Assembly: GCA_029262835.1 (NCBI GenBank)
Contig: JAJCYQ010000003.1
Span: 1 to 64,000 of the forward strand
Origin: Bacteroidota bacterium
Lineage (GTDB): Bacteria > Bacteroidota > Rhodothermia > Rhodothermales > UBA10348
Reading direction: 5' to 3'
Length of the DNA stretch: 64,000 nt
Each line of letters opens with the position of its first letter. The first letter of the stretch is position 1. The notes beneath the pieces were generated by a model. It made no database searches. It saw nothing but the letters and a program-made list of their open reading frames with translations, and was not told where the DNA came from. The translations under genes were made by a program, and so were the position numbers. Of the stretch, positions 34,171-43,170 are shown one piece after another.

Positions 34171-34284
34171 GGGACGAAACCAGTTTGATGGATAGCGGCC
34201 CACAAGATCGAATGTCGGTGCGGCAGGGTCCTCTGGTTTTCCTGATGTTTGGCTGAGGATTGGAGAGCCGCCTGAAAGGCACTT

Positions 34285-36324
34285 CTATCGTACAGGCTCG
34301 GCGAGCACTATATCCGATTCCTGTACATCCATTCGGGTCAATAGCATCCATCTTTTCTGCGGATGCACAGCAAGACCCGGATCATGCGCAGGGAGGAGAA
34401 ATGCCAGCGTAGCGAGCGTATCGATGCGGCCACCAACCACAGACAGAACGGCGCGTGCCGCCCGGTCGAATAGAATGATTTCACCATCTGGGAGGACGTT
34501 GAACGATCCCCAGTCGCGTGGATCAAGGGAGGCGTGTTCAAGAACTTCGCTTCCATCGATGTGGCCCCGCCACAGTCCCGGGCTTCCGACTTTTCCGTAC
34601 AGGTACCCATTTCCGAGCGGATCCTGCTGAATTCCCATGACGCCTCTGAACGGGAGCGCTCCGGGCGTAGCCCGTCTCTCTTCCAGACGGCCCACTTCCC
34701 AGGAGCCGTTCTGATTGGTCGAGTAGAGAACGCGTCCCTCGGCGTCGAACGACGGGGCGAGTTCGTCGAACGGGGTCTCCGTCAGGCGTTTTCTGACGCC
34801 TGTTGTCACATTGACTTCGAACAGGTCGGCATTACCGTCCACTCGGCTCACGTACACGATCGCTTCGCCATCGGGCGTCCAGGCTGGGCGGCTCGTATAG
34901 CCGGCACCGTGCCTTGTCAGCTGGCGAACACCTTCCCCGTCCGTGCCAGCCAGCCAGATTTCGTACGTTCCTGAGCGGGATGACGTGAAGGCCACATGCG
35001 TTCCGGCTGGCGAGACGGCGGGGTGCGCATCCCACGCCGTGGATGGCGACCAGGGAGATGCTTCCACGGTCCCGGACGAATCGGCCCGCCAGATATTCAC
35101 ATCTGTCCGCACCCGCTCGTAGACGATCTCAGAACGGCCGGGGACAGTGAATGGAAACGCCGTACGCGTATCGGGCACGGGTAGCCGACTCATGCGGCCC
35201 GAGGCCACATCGAGTGCCCACAGGTCGTCTGTACCTGCCCGATTCGATGCGACGGCAAGCGTTTTTCCATTGTCGAGCCACGAAACACCATGAATGTTCC
35301 TGGCATCGTGGGTGAGTCGGCGTTCCTTTTGCGTTGCTGTTTCCAATACGTAGACATCCTGCATGCCTTCACTGGCACTTCTGACGAAGGCCAATCGGGC
35401 TCCGTCAGGCGACTCGCGAGCATCGTGATCGCCCCATGATCTGTCGGGGGGATGCGTCAGTTGCCGGTGGGCCGAATCGGCAGCAGACAAAGCATAAATG
35501 GCAAACGGCGACGACGGGCTGCTTCTCCAGTTCATGAGCATGGTCTCTCCGTCCACGCCGAGCGAGATGTCTGGATAGACCGTACCCGTACAGTCGGCCT
35601 GCGCTTCGGCAAAGCCTCCAAGCGACGGAATGCGCATGACCGAACAGCCGCCGCTGCGGAAGCGGACAAAATAGATGTGCGTACCGTCTGGGGACCACCA
35701 TGGCCGCGTATCCCAGGCCGGTCCACCGGTGAGTATGTGTACGGCCTCATCCTGGACGAGACGAACATAGATGTGCGATACCAGGCTGGAGTCCGGCCGG
35801 TGTGCCCACGCCACGCGGTGGCCGTCCGGGGACAGAACCGGCCAGTTTTCCAGACCCGGTTCGGATGTAAGAGGCCGGGTTGTGTAGGCGTCCGGGATGG
35901 CGGTGCTCTCTGCAGACCAGGTGCCGAGCCACCATGACAGGGCAACAAGGGCGATAACGGGGACGATCCATGCCATGCGCGGCGTCTTCTTCGCATGGAC
36001 ACGAGGCGCGCCAACGGGTGCCACGAGTCGATAGCCACGTTTTGGAATCGTCTGTATGTAGACGGGATTGCGGTGCGAGTCGCCTAGTGCCTTTCGCAGC
36101 TCCGAAATGGACCGGTTAATGACATCCTCTGAAACGATGGTCCCCGCCCAGATTTCACTGTGTAGTTCGTCGCGGCTGACGACTTCGCCCGCCCGTTGGG
36201 CAAGCAGGACCAGCACATCCATGATGCGCGGCTCAAGGCGTACGGTGCCCTGCGGCCCATCGATCCGATTGAGAGCCGGTCGAATCCGGTGTGGACCGAT
36301 CAGAATGTCGTCCTGGGATGGCAT
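34285..36324 (-). CDS. Membrane-anchored winged-helix regulator with TolB-like propeller (CadC-type architecture)
   Basis: A 679-residue one-component transmembrane regulator. Residues ~5-100 are an OmpR/PhoB-type winged helix (RLEPRIMDVLVLLAQRAGEV, SRDELHSEIWAGTIVSEDVI, QTIPKRGYRLVAPV). One membrane helix follows (AWIVPVIALVALSWWLGTW, ~115-135). The rest is a periplasmic WD40-like (PD40) propeller with repeats such as WPVLSPDGHRVAWAH, RPWWSPDGTHIYFVRF, RPAWTPDGEAIVYVSR. No receiver domain exists, so signal sensing by the propeller would be transmitted directly to DNA. It probably regulates the S9 peptidase gene just downstream. Confidence 0.88.
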   Translation of the reverse strand: MPSQDDILIGPHRIRPALNRIDGPQGTVRLEPRIMDVLVLLAQRAGEVVSRDELHSEIWAGTIVSEDVINRSISELRKALGDSHRNPVYIQTIPKRGYRLVAPVGAPRVHAKKTPRMAWIVPVIALVALSWWLGTWSAESTAIPDAYTTRPLTSEPGLENWPVLSPDGHRVAWAHRPDSSLVSHIYVRLVQDEAVHILTGGPAWDTRPWWSPDGTHIYFVRFRSGGCSVMRIPSLGGFAEAQADCTGTVYPDISLGVDGETMLMNWRSSPSSPFAIYALSAADSAHRQLTHPPDRSWGDHDARESPDGARLAFVRSASEGMQDVYVLETATQKERRLTHDARNIHGVSWLDNGKTLAVASNRAGTDDLWALDVASGRMSRLPVPDTRTAFPFTVPGRSEIVYERVRTDVNIWRADSSGTVEASPWSPSTAWDAHPAVSPAGTHVAFTSSRSGTYEIWLAGTDGEGVRQLTRHGAGYTSRPAWTPDGEAIVYVSRVDGNADLFEVNVTTGVRKRLTETPFDELAPSFDAEGRVLYSTNQNGSWEVGRLEERRATPGALPFRGVMGIQQDPLGNGYLYGKVGSPGLWRGHIDGSEVLEHASLDPRDWGSFNVLPDGEIILFDRAARAVLSVVGGRIDTLATLAFLLPAHDPGLAVHPQKRWMLLTRMDVQESDIVLAEPVR

Positions 36325-36430
36325 TTATCCAACGATGTTTTCAGTACCTGTGCCGGGATACCATGCTTTCTGTTCTCCGTTCCAGACTGGGTGGCCCGGG
36401 GCGCCGAGCTGCGGGCATCACGTTTTCAGA

Positions 36431-37456
36431 TCAGCGGCGGCGGTCCTTTTTTTCCGCTTGAATGCGCTTGTACAACTTGCCGGTTTCTTTGTCTCTGCGT
36501 CGGCGTTCGGCGACGCTGCGGTCGTAGTGTTCGGACTCGCGCTTCAGTTTCATATAGCGCTCGTAGCGGGCTTCGTCCAATTCCCCTGACGATATCGCCT
36601 CCAGTAGTGCGCAGCCGTCTTCGACCGTGTGGGAGCAGTCCCTGAACCGGCACGTCGCGGCGAGCCTGCTGATATCATCGAAGGTTTCTGAGAGGCCGGT
36701 CTCTGTGCCCAGGAGACCGAATTCGCGCATGCCCGGCGTATCTATCAGCCATGCACCAGAGGGCAGCGGCACGAGATGGCGACTTGTCGTCGTGTGGCGC
36801 CCGCGATGGTCGTCTTTACGGACGGAGCCCGTAGCGAAGGTGTCGCGGCCGAGCAGGCGGTTCGTGAGTGTGGTCTTTCCGACGCCCGACGAACCGAGCA
36901 GGCAGTACGTGTGGCCTGGCTCGAGCCGGCGCGCGAGGGCCTCCATGCCGACTCCGGACTCGGCCGAGACGAGATGTATGGGCGCGGCCTCACCCGTCGC
37001 GCGAATGGCCGCCACAAGGGCACTCGACGCCAGCGATGTGGACCGGTCCGGGCCGATATCGTCTACCAGGTCGGCCTTGTTGAGGACAATTACGGGTTCG
37101 ACGCCACCTTCCCTGACGGCCACCAGATACCGTTCAAGCCGGGCCACATTGAAATCCCGGTCGCAGGACTGCACAATGAGGGCCGTATCGACGTTGGCAG
37201 CCATGGTCTGAATAGCGGCATCGCCACCGGCAGCGCGGCGGAAAAGTCTCGTGCGCCGCGGCTCGATGTCATGGACGATGGCCAGCGTGTCGTCATCGAA
37301 AAGCTCGGCCTCTACCCAGTCGCCGACGACCGGCAGCGCCTCGTCCGACTCGGCCATGAACCGGAAACGGCCCGTGAGTTCGGCACGGACTTCGGCCTCC
37401 CCGACCAGGACGGTCAGGTGGGTACGGTGAACGGTGGACACGCGGAATAGACTCAT
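36431..37456 (-). CDS. rsgA: Ribosome small-subunit-dependent GTPase A RsgA
   Basis: A circularly permuted GTPase in late 30S maturation. The N-terminal OB fold (VLVGEAEVRAELTGRFRF) leads to the permuted G motifs: G4 VLNKADLV, G1 LLGSSGVGKTTLTNRL, G2/G3 region HTTTSRHLV and LIDTPGMREF; the C-terminal zinc knuckle is CRFRDCSH with EDGCALL. Start at MSLFRVSTVH, which overlaps the stop of the upstream DUF4143 gene by 4 nt. A broken copy of its N-terminus lies at 30437-30568. Confidence 0.94.
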   Translation of the reverse strand: MSLFRVSTVHRTHLTVLVGEAEVRAELTGRFRFMAESDEALPVVGDWVEAELFDDDTLAIVHDIEPRRTRLFRRAAGGDAAIQTMAANVDTALIVQSCDRDFNVARLERYLVAVREGGVEPVIVLNKADLVDDIGPDRSTSLASSALVAAIRATGEAAPIHLVSAESGVGMEALARRLEPGHTYCLLGSSGVGKTTLTNRLLGRDTFATGSVRKDDHRGRHTTTSRHLVPLPSGAWLIDTPGMREFGLLGTETGLSETFDDISRLAATCRFRDCSHTVEDGCALLEAISSGELDEARYERYMKLKRESEHYDRSVAERRRRDKETGKLYKRIQAEKKDRRR

Positions 37457-38628
37457 GAAAGTGCGCTCATGCACATGGACAGTGGCATTACAGTGGTACC
37501 GTCGGGGCCGGGCCACGACTCCAATCCGGGATAAAGAATGATTTTTCGGTCTGGTTGCACATCTTCGCAGGCGGCGTGGAACCCACGGCCGACTTTCGGG
37601 CTCAGGCTTCGTTTGATTTCAATGGCCCAGAGAGACGAGTTGGCCAACTCGAGGACCAGATCCAGTTCGGCTCCACCCGAGGCGCGGTAGTAATAGGCGC
37701 GGCCGGAAGATGGCGCGGCTGAAAGCAGGTTTTCGATGACGAAACCTTCCCACGACGCGCCGAGAACGGGATGCGACAGCAGATCATCGAGCGTTGGAAT
37801 GTTCAACAGCGCGTGAAGAACGCCTGCGTCCCGTACGAATATGCGGGGCGAACGTGTCAGCCGCTTGGTAGAATTGCGGGACCAGGCGGGCAGGCGCCGG
37901 ACCAGGAGGAGGTCAGATAGCAGGTCGATATAACGAGCGACGGTTTTGGCGTCGATACCCAGGCTGCGACCGAAAGCGGATGCATTCAACATGGTGCCCT
38001 GTGCATGCGCAAGCATGGTCCAGAGCCGCCGGATGGTCTCTGTGGGAATGCGCGGGCCGAACTGCGGGATGTCCCTTTCCAGGTAGGTCCGGATGAACTG
38101 GTTCCGCCACTCGAGGCTGGCACCATCGCTGGGCGCGAGCAGGCTCTTCGGAAAACCGCCGCGATTCCAAAGGGTCGATTGGTCCGCGGACTGAGCTGTC
38201 TCCATGGCATCGAGGGGAACCAGGTCCACGTATGCAATGCGTCCTGCCAGCGATTCACCCGACTGCCGGAGCAGATCAATGGACGCCGACCCGAGAATGA
38301 GGAATCGGCCAGTGCCCTTTCCCTTACGCCTGCCTGCATCGATCAGTCCGCGGAGGACCTGGAATATTTCCGGTGTCCGGTGAACCTCATCGAGTATGAC
38401 GAGCCGGTCCTCGTGCAAAGCCAGGTATAATTCCGGCTCTGCCAGACGGGCCCGGTCGGCCGGAGACTCCAGATCCAGGTAGACGGCGTCCTCGTTTTCA
38501 ACAAAATGCCAGGCCAGGGTCGTTTTGCCCACCTGTCGCGGCCCGATGAGGGCCACAGCCGGAAATTGCGACAACAGCGCCCGTACGGTTTCGAGTGCCC
38601 TCCGGGGCACCAGGGCAGTATCAGACAT
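37453..38628 (-). CDS. AAA-type ATPase of the DUF4143 family
   Basis: A 391-residue protein with Walker A ALIGPRQVGKTTLAW (residues ~27-40), Walker B VILDEVHRTPE (~97) and a sensor ILGSASIDLL. The C-terminal DUF4143 region (SYLERDIPQF-like YLERDIPQFG, LLVRRLPAW, YYYRASGGAELDLVLE) has a PD-(D/E)xK-like end with EIKRSL. The family is widespread, horizontally mobile and of unproven function, sometimes linked to toxin-antitoxin-like or defence roles. It overlaps rsgA by 4 nt, an odd partner that suggests insertion upstream of rsgA. Confidence 0.88.
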   Translation of the reverse strand: MSDTALVPRRALETVRALLSQFPAVALIGPRQVGKTTLAWHFVENEDAVYLDLESPADRARLAEPELYLALHEDRLVILDEVHRTPEIFQVLRGLIDAGRRKGKGTGRFLILGSASIDLLRQSGESLAGRIAYVDLVPLDAMETAQSADQSTLWNRGGFPKSLLAPSDGASLEWRNQFIRTYLERDIPQFGPRIPTETIRRLWTMLAHAQGTMLNASAFGRSLGIDAKTVARYIDLLSDLLLVRRLPAWSRNSTKRLTRSPRIFVRDAGVLHALLNIPTLDDLLSHPVLGASWEGFVIENLLSAAPSSGRAYYYRASGGAELDLVLELANSSLWAIEIKRSLSPKVGRGFHAACEDVQPDRKIILYPGLESWPGPDGTTVMPLSMCMSALS

Positions 38629-38708
38629 GGCTTCCGTGCATATTTATCATTGCAATTTCGGAATCTGCTGCCAGATTTGCAAGGATAAACTGAGCCAGAG
38701 TGACTCGA

Positions 38709-38726
38709 TCGGCCTTCGAGGGCCGA
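38709..38726 (-). terminator. Hairpin after typA
   Basis: TCGGCC (38709-38714) pairs with GGCCGA (38721-38726) around a 6-nt loop, just past the typA stop at 38732. No strong T-run follows on the minus strand, so termination efficiency is uncertain. Confidence 0.35.
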
Positions 38727-38731
38727 ACGGC

Positions 38732-40555
38732 TTACCCCGCCGCCACGCGCTTGAGGTCAAACTTTTTGCGGTCGTGCGGGCTCAGATAGCGCTTGCGAAG
38801 GCGGATGGATGACGGCGTAACCTCAATCAACTCGTCCTCGCGGATGAATTCAATGGCCTCTTCGAGCGACATCCGGCGCGGCGGAATGATTTTCTCGAAG
38901 TTGTCGCTGCCTGAAGCGCGCATGTTCGTGAGCTTTTTCTCCTTGGTGATATTCACTTCGAGGTCGGCGTCGCGGCTGTTTTCGCCGACCAGCATGCCCT
39001 CGTACACGGCATCGGTCGGGCCGACGAAGAGCTCGCCGCGCTCCTGGAGGCTCATGATGGCGTATCCGGTAGATTTTCCGTGCCGGTCGGCAATCAGCGC
39101 GCCCGTCGCACGGTGCGCGATGTCACCGGCCCACGGCTTGTAGGCGTCGAAGATGTGGGTCAGGATGCCCGTACCCTTCGTATCGGTCATGAACTCCGTG
39201 CGGTAGCCAATGAGGCCGCGCGAGGGAATTTCGAACTCGAGCCGGACGCGGCCCGATCCGTGGTTGATCATCTTGGCCATGACGCCCTTGCGCGTGCCGA
39301 GCTTCTGCACGACAGCACCCATGTAGTCTTCGGCGACGTCAATGAGCGCCAGTTCGTAGGGCTCGTGCGTCTTGCCGTGGACTTCCTTGGTGATGACGCG
39401 CGGCATGCCGACCGAGAACTCGAAGCCTTCGCGGCGCATTTGTTCGATAAGGATGGCCATCTGCAGCTCGCCGCGCCCATAGACAAGGTAGCTGTCCGCG
39501 GAATCGGTTTCTTCGACGCGCATGGCGAGGTTGGTTTCCACTTCGCGGAAGAGCCTATCGCGCAGGTTGCGGCTCGTCACGTACTTGCCCTCGCGCCCGG
39601 AGAACGGCGAATCGTTCACGCGGAACTCCATGCTCATCGTCGGCTCATCGACGTGCAGCGGCGTAAGTGGCTCCGGGTTTTCGCCGTCAGCAATGCTTTC
39701 GCCAAGTCCGATACCGGCCATGCCGGCGACGGCGACGATGTCGCCAGGTCCGACGGCTTCGGTTTCAACGCGGCTCAGCCCGTCATATTCAAAAAGCGCG
39801 GTGACCTGGGCGGGCGTGGTCGTGCCGTCGCGGCGGCAGAGCACGACGTTCTGCCGGTTCTTGAGCGTACCGCGCACGACGCGGCCAATGGCAAGCGGAC
39901 CGCGATACTTGTCCGGGACGACATTCGTGACGAGCATCTGCAGGCTGCCCGCTTCATCGTGGTCCGGCGCCGGAATGGTGCTGATGATGGTGTCAAAGAG
40001 AGGCCGGAGATCCGACAGCTCGTCCTCCATGTTCAGCTTGCACTGGCCGTCGCGCGCGACCGCGTAGACGACCGGAAACTCGATCTGCTCTTCGCTCGCG
40101 TCAAGGTCAATGAACAGCCCGTAGACTTCGTCGAGCACCTCTTCCGGACGCGCATCGGAGCGGTCAATCTTGTTGATGACGATGATGGCGGGCAGGCCCA
40201 GTTCGAGGGCTTTCGAGAGCACGAACCGGGTCTGGGGCAGCGGACCCTCGGCGGCATCCACCAGAAGCATGATGCCGTCGACCATGCGCAGCGTGCGCTC
40301 GACCTCACCGCCGAAGTCGGCGTGACCTGGCGTATCGACAATATTGATCTTGATATCCCCGAACTTCACGGCCGTGTTTTTGGCCATGATGGTGATGCCT
40401 TTTTCGCGTTCGAGATCCATGCTGTCCATGACGCGTTCGGCCACGTCCTGGTTGTCGCGGAACGTGCCGCTCTGCCACAGCAGGGAATCGACGAGGGTGG
40501 TCTTGCCGTGGTCAACGTGTGCCACAATGGCAATATTTCGGAGTTCGCGGGACAT
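38732..40555 (-). CDS. typA: Ribosome-binding translational GTPase TypA/BipA
   Basis: A 607-residue EF-G-like GTPase in ribosome assembly and stress adaptation. Start [20 protein letters not shown] includes G1; [14 protein letters not shown] is G3 and [10 protein letters not shown]4. Domains II, III and V and the TypA-specific C-terminus ([18 protein letters not shown]-like ending) are present. In-frame sequence upstream to 40639 lacks homology and is excluded. Single gene. Confidence 0.95.
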   Translation of the reverse strand: MSRELRNIAIVAHVDHGKTTLVDSLLWQSGTFRDNQDVAERVMDSMDLEREKGITIMAKNTAVKFGDIKINIVDTPGHADFGGEVERTLRMVDGIMLLVDAAEGPLPQTRFVLSKALELGLPAIIVINKIDRSDARPEEVLDEVYGLFIDLDASEEQIEFPVVYAVARDGQCKLNMEDELSDLRPLFDTIISTIPAPDHDEAGSLQMLVTNVVPDKYRGPLAIGRVVRGTLKNRQNVVLCRRDGTTTPAQVTALFEYDGLSRVETEAVGPGDIVAVAGMAGIGLGESIADGENPEPLTPLHVDEPTMSMEFRVNDSPFSGREGKYVTSRNLRDRLFREVETNLAMRVEETDSADSYLVYGRGELQMAILIEQMRREGFEFSVGMPRVITKEVHGKTHEPYELALIDVAEDYMGAVVQKLGTRKGVMAKMINHGSGRVRLEFEIPSRGLIGYRTEFMTDTKGTGILTHIFDAYKPWAGDIAHRATGALIADRHGKSTGYAIMSLQERGELFVGPTDAVYEGMLVGENSRDADLEVNITKEKKLTNMRASGSDNFEKIIPPRRMSLEEAIEFIREDELIEVTPSSIRLRKRYLSPHDRKKFDLKRVAAG

Positions 40556-40652
40556 GATGTTCAAGATGGGTCGGTTTTTTCGGTAGCCTGTTTGTACGCC
40601 CGCTCGGCCACCGGGTCGCACTCCGGCCAAGAAGTTCACGCCAATTCAGGCG

Positions 40653-41375
40653 TCATGCCCCGGCCAGCGCTTTGAGCGCCTCCTCGCGCCAGGCCCGACC
40701 AATCGGAAGGCGCTTTCCGGCTGTGAGCACCATTTCCGCTGAATGGGCTTCGACGGCTGAAATCCTGATCAGAAACGACTTGTGGATGCGAAGGAATCCG
40801 TGGGGAGCGAGCGTCTGCTCGACTTCTGTGAGGGTCATTTTGGTCACAAGCATATCATCCGACGTATGGATGCGCACGTAGTCGCGCAGTCCTTCGACGT
40901 GTGTGATGTCGGGGATTCTGATGTGCACGTTCTGCCGGTCAACCCGCGCCGTGAGCCTGGGAGCGGCAGGTGCGGGGCTCGCCATGCCGGTTGTGTCCGT
41001 CGCTCCAGGTGTACCCGCCAGTGATGCACGATACCGGTCCACGGCCTGTACCAGACGAGCCAGGGAAACAGGCTTGAGCAGGTAGTCGAGTGCCTGCAGT
41101 TCAAAGCCCTCAACGGCGTACTCCCGGTGGGCGGTCGTGAATATGATGGCGGGGCGCGGCGTGAGTAGTTCGGCGAGCTCGAGTCCACTGAGCTGCGGCA
41201 TGGCGATATCGAGAAATAACAGGTCTATCGGGTTGGTAGCGAGTGCGGATCGAGCCTCCAGGGCGCTGGCGCAATGGGCGACAAGCGTGCAGTCCTCTAT
41301 TTTCTTCAACAGGTGTGCGAGGGCCGTGCGCGCCAGCGGCTCATCATCGACAATCATGCACTGGATACGCGTCAT
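40653..41375 (-). CDS. LytTR-family response regulator
   Basis: A 240-residue two-component regulator. N-terminal receiver (IQCMIVDDEPLARTALAHLL; phosphoacceptor Asp in LLFLDIAMPQLSG; KPVSLARLVQAVD) and C-terminal LytTR DNA-binding domain (DITHVEGLRDYVRIHT, LAPHGFLRIHKSFLIRISAVEA). An Ala/Pro/Thr-rich linker (~122-145) separates them. It overlaps the histidine kinase gene by 4 nt (ATGA), forming a LytS/LytT-type pair. Confidence 0.93.
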   Translation of the reverse strand: MTRIQCMIVDDEPLARTALAHLLKKIEDCTLVAHCASALEARSALATNPIDLLFLDIAMPQLSGLELAELLTPRPAIIFTTAHREYAVEGFELQALDYLLKPVSLARLVQAVDRYRASLAGTPGATDTTGMASPAPAAPRLTARVDRQNVHIRIPDITHVEGLRDYVRIHTSDDMLVTKMTLTEVEQTLAPHGFLRIHKSFLIRISAVEAHSAEMVLTAGKRLPIGRAWREEALKALAGA

Positions 41376-42508
41376 GACAGCGGTACCTCCAGGTCGACCA
41401 GGAAGAGCCCGTCCTGTTGGTTAATGTCCAGTATGTAGTCTGCCTGGTCGTCGGGGCTGTTCTTTGAATAGAGATGTTCGAGACGCTCTGTCAGGTTTCT
41501 GAGTCCGATCCCCGATTGGCGTGTTCTGCCCGGGTGGATGCCGTCGTCCGGGTCCATGGGCGGGGAGGCCAGCGTATTTTGCACGCGCACGCAGAGCCGT
41601 TTTCCGTCTACACGGATGCGGATATCGATACCGCCAGCGTTTACATGTGGCCAGATGCCGTGTTTGAATGCATTTTCCACGAGTGGCAGGATCAGCAGCG
41701 GGGCCACCTTGGCCTCTGGTACGGGGTCTGGAAGCTGGTACACGATGGAGCACCCCTCGCCATGGCGCACCGACTCGAGTTCGATGTAAGCGGTCAGCAT
41801 GTCGAGCTCCTGTGCCAGCTGAACACTGTCTGCACTGGCACGGTACAACACGTAGTCGAGTAGAGTCGACAACTTGAGGATCAGTTCCGGGGTCTCGGTG
41901 CTTCGTTCCAGCGCCAGGGCGTACAGACTATTGAGCGCGTTGAACAGGAAATGGGGCTGGATCTGCGATTTCAGAAGGGTCAGTTCCGCCTCCTTGAGCT
42001 TCAACTGCGCCGAGTTCAGTTTCAGCTCGGTTTCGAGCCGGACGCGCTCCAGGGCGGCATGTTGTTGTTTGAGCGCGTAGGAGCGCCGCGCCAGATGGGC
42101 TGCAACGGCCACGACGACGAACAGGTACATGGTCAGCAGGCCCTCCACGATGCCCGGGAAATCGGGACGCACCACCATGGCTTGATAGTCCGATACGGTC
42201 ATGTAGAGCCCAAATATGAGCATGAGTTCGAGATGGATCGATACGATGAGCGCATAGATGAGGTATAGGCTGAAGCGGAAGTATCGCGCGCGCAGCAGAT
42301 ATCGGGGAATCAGTCCATGCAGAATGGCGTACGTGGTGAGCACTGTCACGGGCAGAAGCCCGGCCGCGTAGGCCAGGTTCTGCACGAAATCGCCCGGTTT
42401 TTGACCGAAATACGCGGCAAAAAAAATGGTTACCGCCAGCCAGTAGGCACTATGCAGGAATCCTCGTTTCATGTGGACAGGGTACGGTGCGCGGCGGACT
42501 GGATCCAT
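41372..42508 (-). CDS. LytS/YehU-type sensor histidine kinase
   Basis: A protein of ~378 residues from the ATG giving MDPVRRAPYPVHMKRGF. Four membrane helices fill the first half (WLAVTIFFAAYFG, AAGLLPVTVLTTYAIL, FSLYLIYALIVSIHLELM, MYLFVVVAVAAHLA). A coiled coil then leads to the His_kinase domain with KSQIQPHFLFNALNSLYALA (phospho-His) and an ATPase domain with the N box LVENAFKHGIW and GIGLRNLTERL. Ends overlapping its response regulator gene. The signal is not evident. It is divergent from the ExbB-like gene, sharing a 121-bp promoter region. Confidence 0.92.
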   Translation of the reverse strand: MDPVRRAPYPVHMKRGFLHSAYWLAVTIFFAAYFGQKPGDFVQNLAYAAGLLPVTVLTTYAILHGLIPRYLLRARYFRFSLYLIYALIVSIHLELMLIFGLYMTVSDYQAMVVRPDFPGIVEGLLTMYLFVVVAVAAHLARRSYALKQQHAALERVRLETELKLNSAQLKLKEAELTLLKSQIQPHFLFNALNSLYALALERSTETPELILKLSTLLDYVLYRASADSVQLAQELDMLTAYIELESVRHGEGCSIVYQLPDPVPEAKVAPLLILPLVENAFKHGIWPHVNAGGIDIRIRVDGKRLCVRVQNTLASPPMDPDDGIHPGRTRQSGIGLRNLTERLEHLYSKNSPDDQADYILDINQQDGLFLVDLEVPLS

Positions 42509-42618
42509 GTTGTTGGTCGACAGCATGGCGTCGATGGTCGAATTTCCATTGGGGCGCGCACCATGTGCACATACATTCCGGCTGTTCACGATTGCCTGTG
42601 CGCAGGCTTCAATCAAAC

Positions 42619-42624
42619 AGGAGG
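42619..42624 (+). promoter_or_regulatory. Strong Shine-Dalgarno of the ExbB/MotA-like gene
   Basis: AGGAGG five bases before the ATG at 42630. It is one of the few perfect sites in this window and fixes the start far inside the longer reading frame. Confidence 0.85.
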
Positions 42625-42629
42625 AAATT

Positions 42630-43022
42630 ATGTCTTATATGGAAATGGGAGGCGTCTTCATGATGCCCATGTTACTGCTCGGACTCGTCGGATTGGTGTT
42701 GGGGCTGGCTGCCCTGTTGGGAGCGGGTGGAGGCGCTGTAGACGGGGGAGCAGCGCACGGCGTCGCGGCGTGGAAGGCGCGCGCCCCGCTGATGGCCGAT
42801 GTTACGCGGCACCTGGCCGTGTTGCTCTTCGTAATGGGCCTTTTGTCGCAGGCCATGGGGCTGTATCAGGCGCTCTCGATCATTGAGTCTGTCGGCGGGC
42901 AGGTATCTCCCGGCCTCGTAGCTGGGGGCGTCAAGGTGAGCTTCATTGCCCCGATGTTCGGAGGGATCGAATTCGTTGTACTCTATGCGCTCTACGTGGC
43001 TGCGCGGTGGCGTATGAGCTGA
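42630..43022 (+). CDS. Small membrane protein resembling MotA/TolQ/ExbB proton-channel family
   Basis: A 130-residue protein with three hydrophobic segments (MMPMLLLGLVGLVLGLAALL; LAVLLFVMGLLSQAMGLYQA; KVSFIAPMFGGIEFVVLYAL). The order QALSIIESVGGQVSPGLVAGG followed by the last helix recalls the conserved ExbB/TolQ core in which a channel helix follows SPxLLAxGI. The family's usual extra N-terminal part and partner ExbD are absent. It lies divergent to the LytS/LytT pair and could be its target, as small membrane proteins often are for LytS/LytT systems; that is inference. Confidence 0.6.
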   Translation: MSYMEMGGVFMMPMLLLGLVGLVLGLAALLGAGGGAVDGGAAHGVAAWKARAPLMADVTRHLAVLLFVMGLLSQAMGLYQALSIIESVGGQVSPGLVAGGVKVSFIAPMFGGIEFVVLYALYVAARWRMS

Positions 43023-43170
43023 AACACGTAACGAACGCACGCTTGAGCCTGGTCGGTCGCTGTCATGTGGCAGGCCCGCGACGAATGCGCTGAGCGGGAG
43101 TGGCCCATGTCGTATTTTGGACGCGTGTTGACACGACACGACGCACCCTGCCCCACAACGACTGCGACCC

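Noticed and set aside
39080-40675. 531-codon plus-strand ORF opposite typA
   Set aside because: It is the antisense of a highly conserved GTPase; composition is Arg/Asp/His-rich with no family motifs, as expected for a shadow frame in high-GC DNA.
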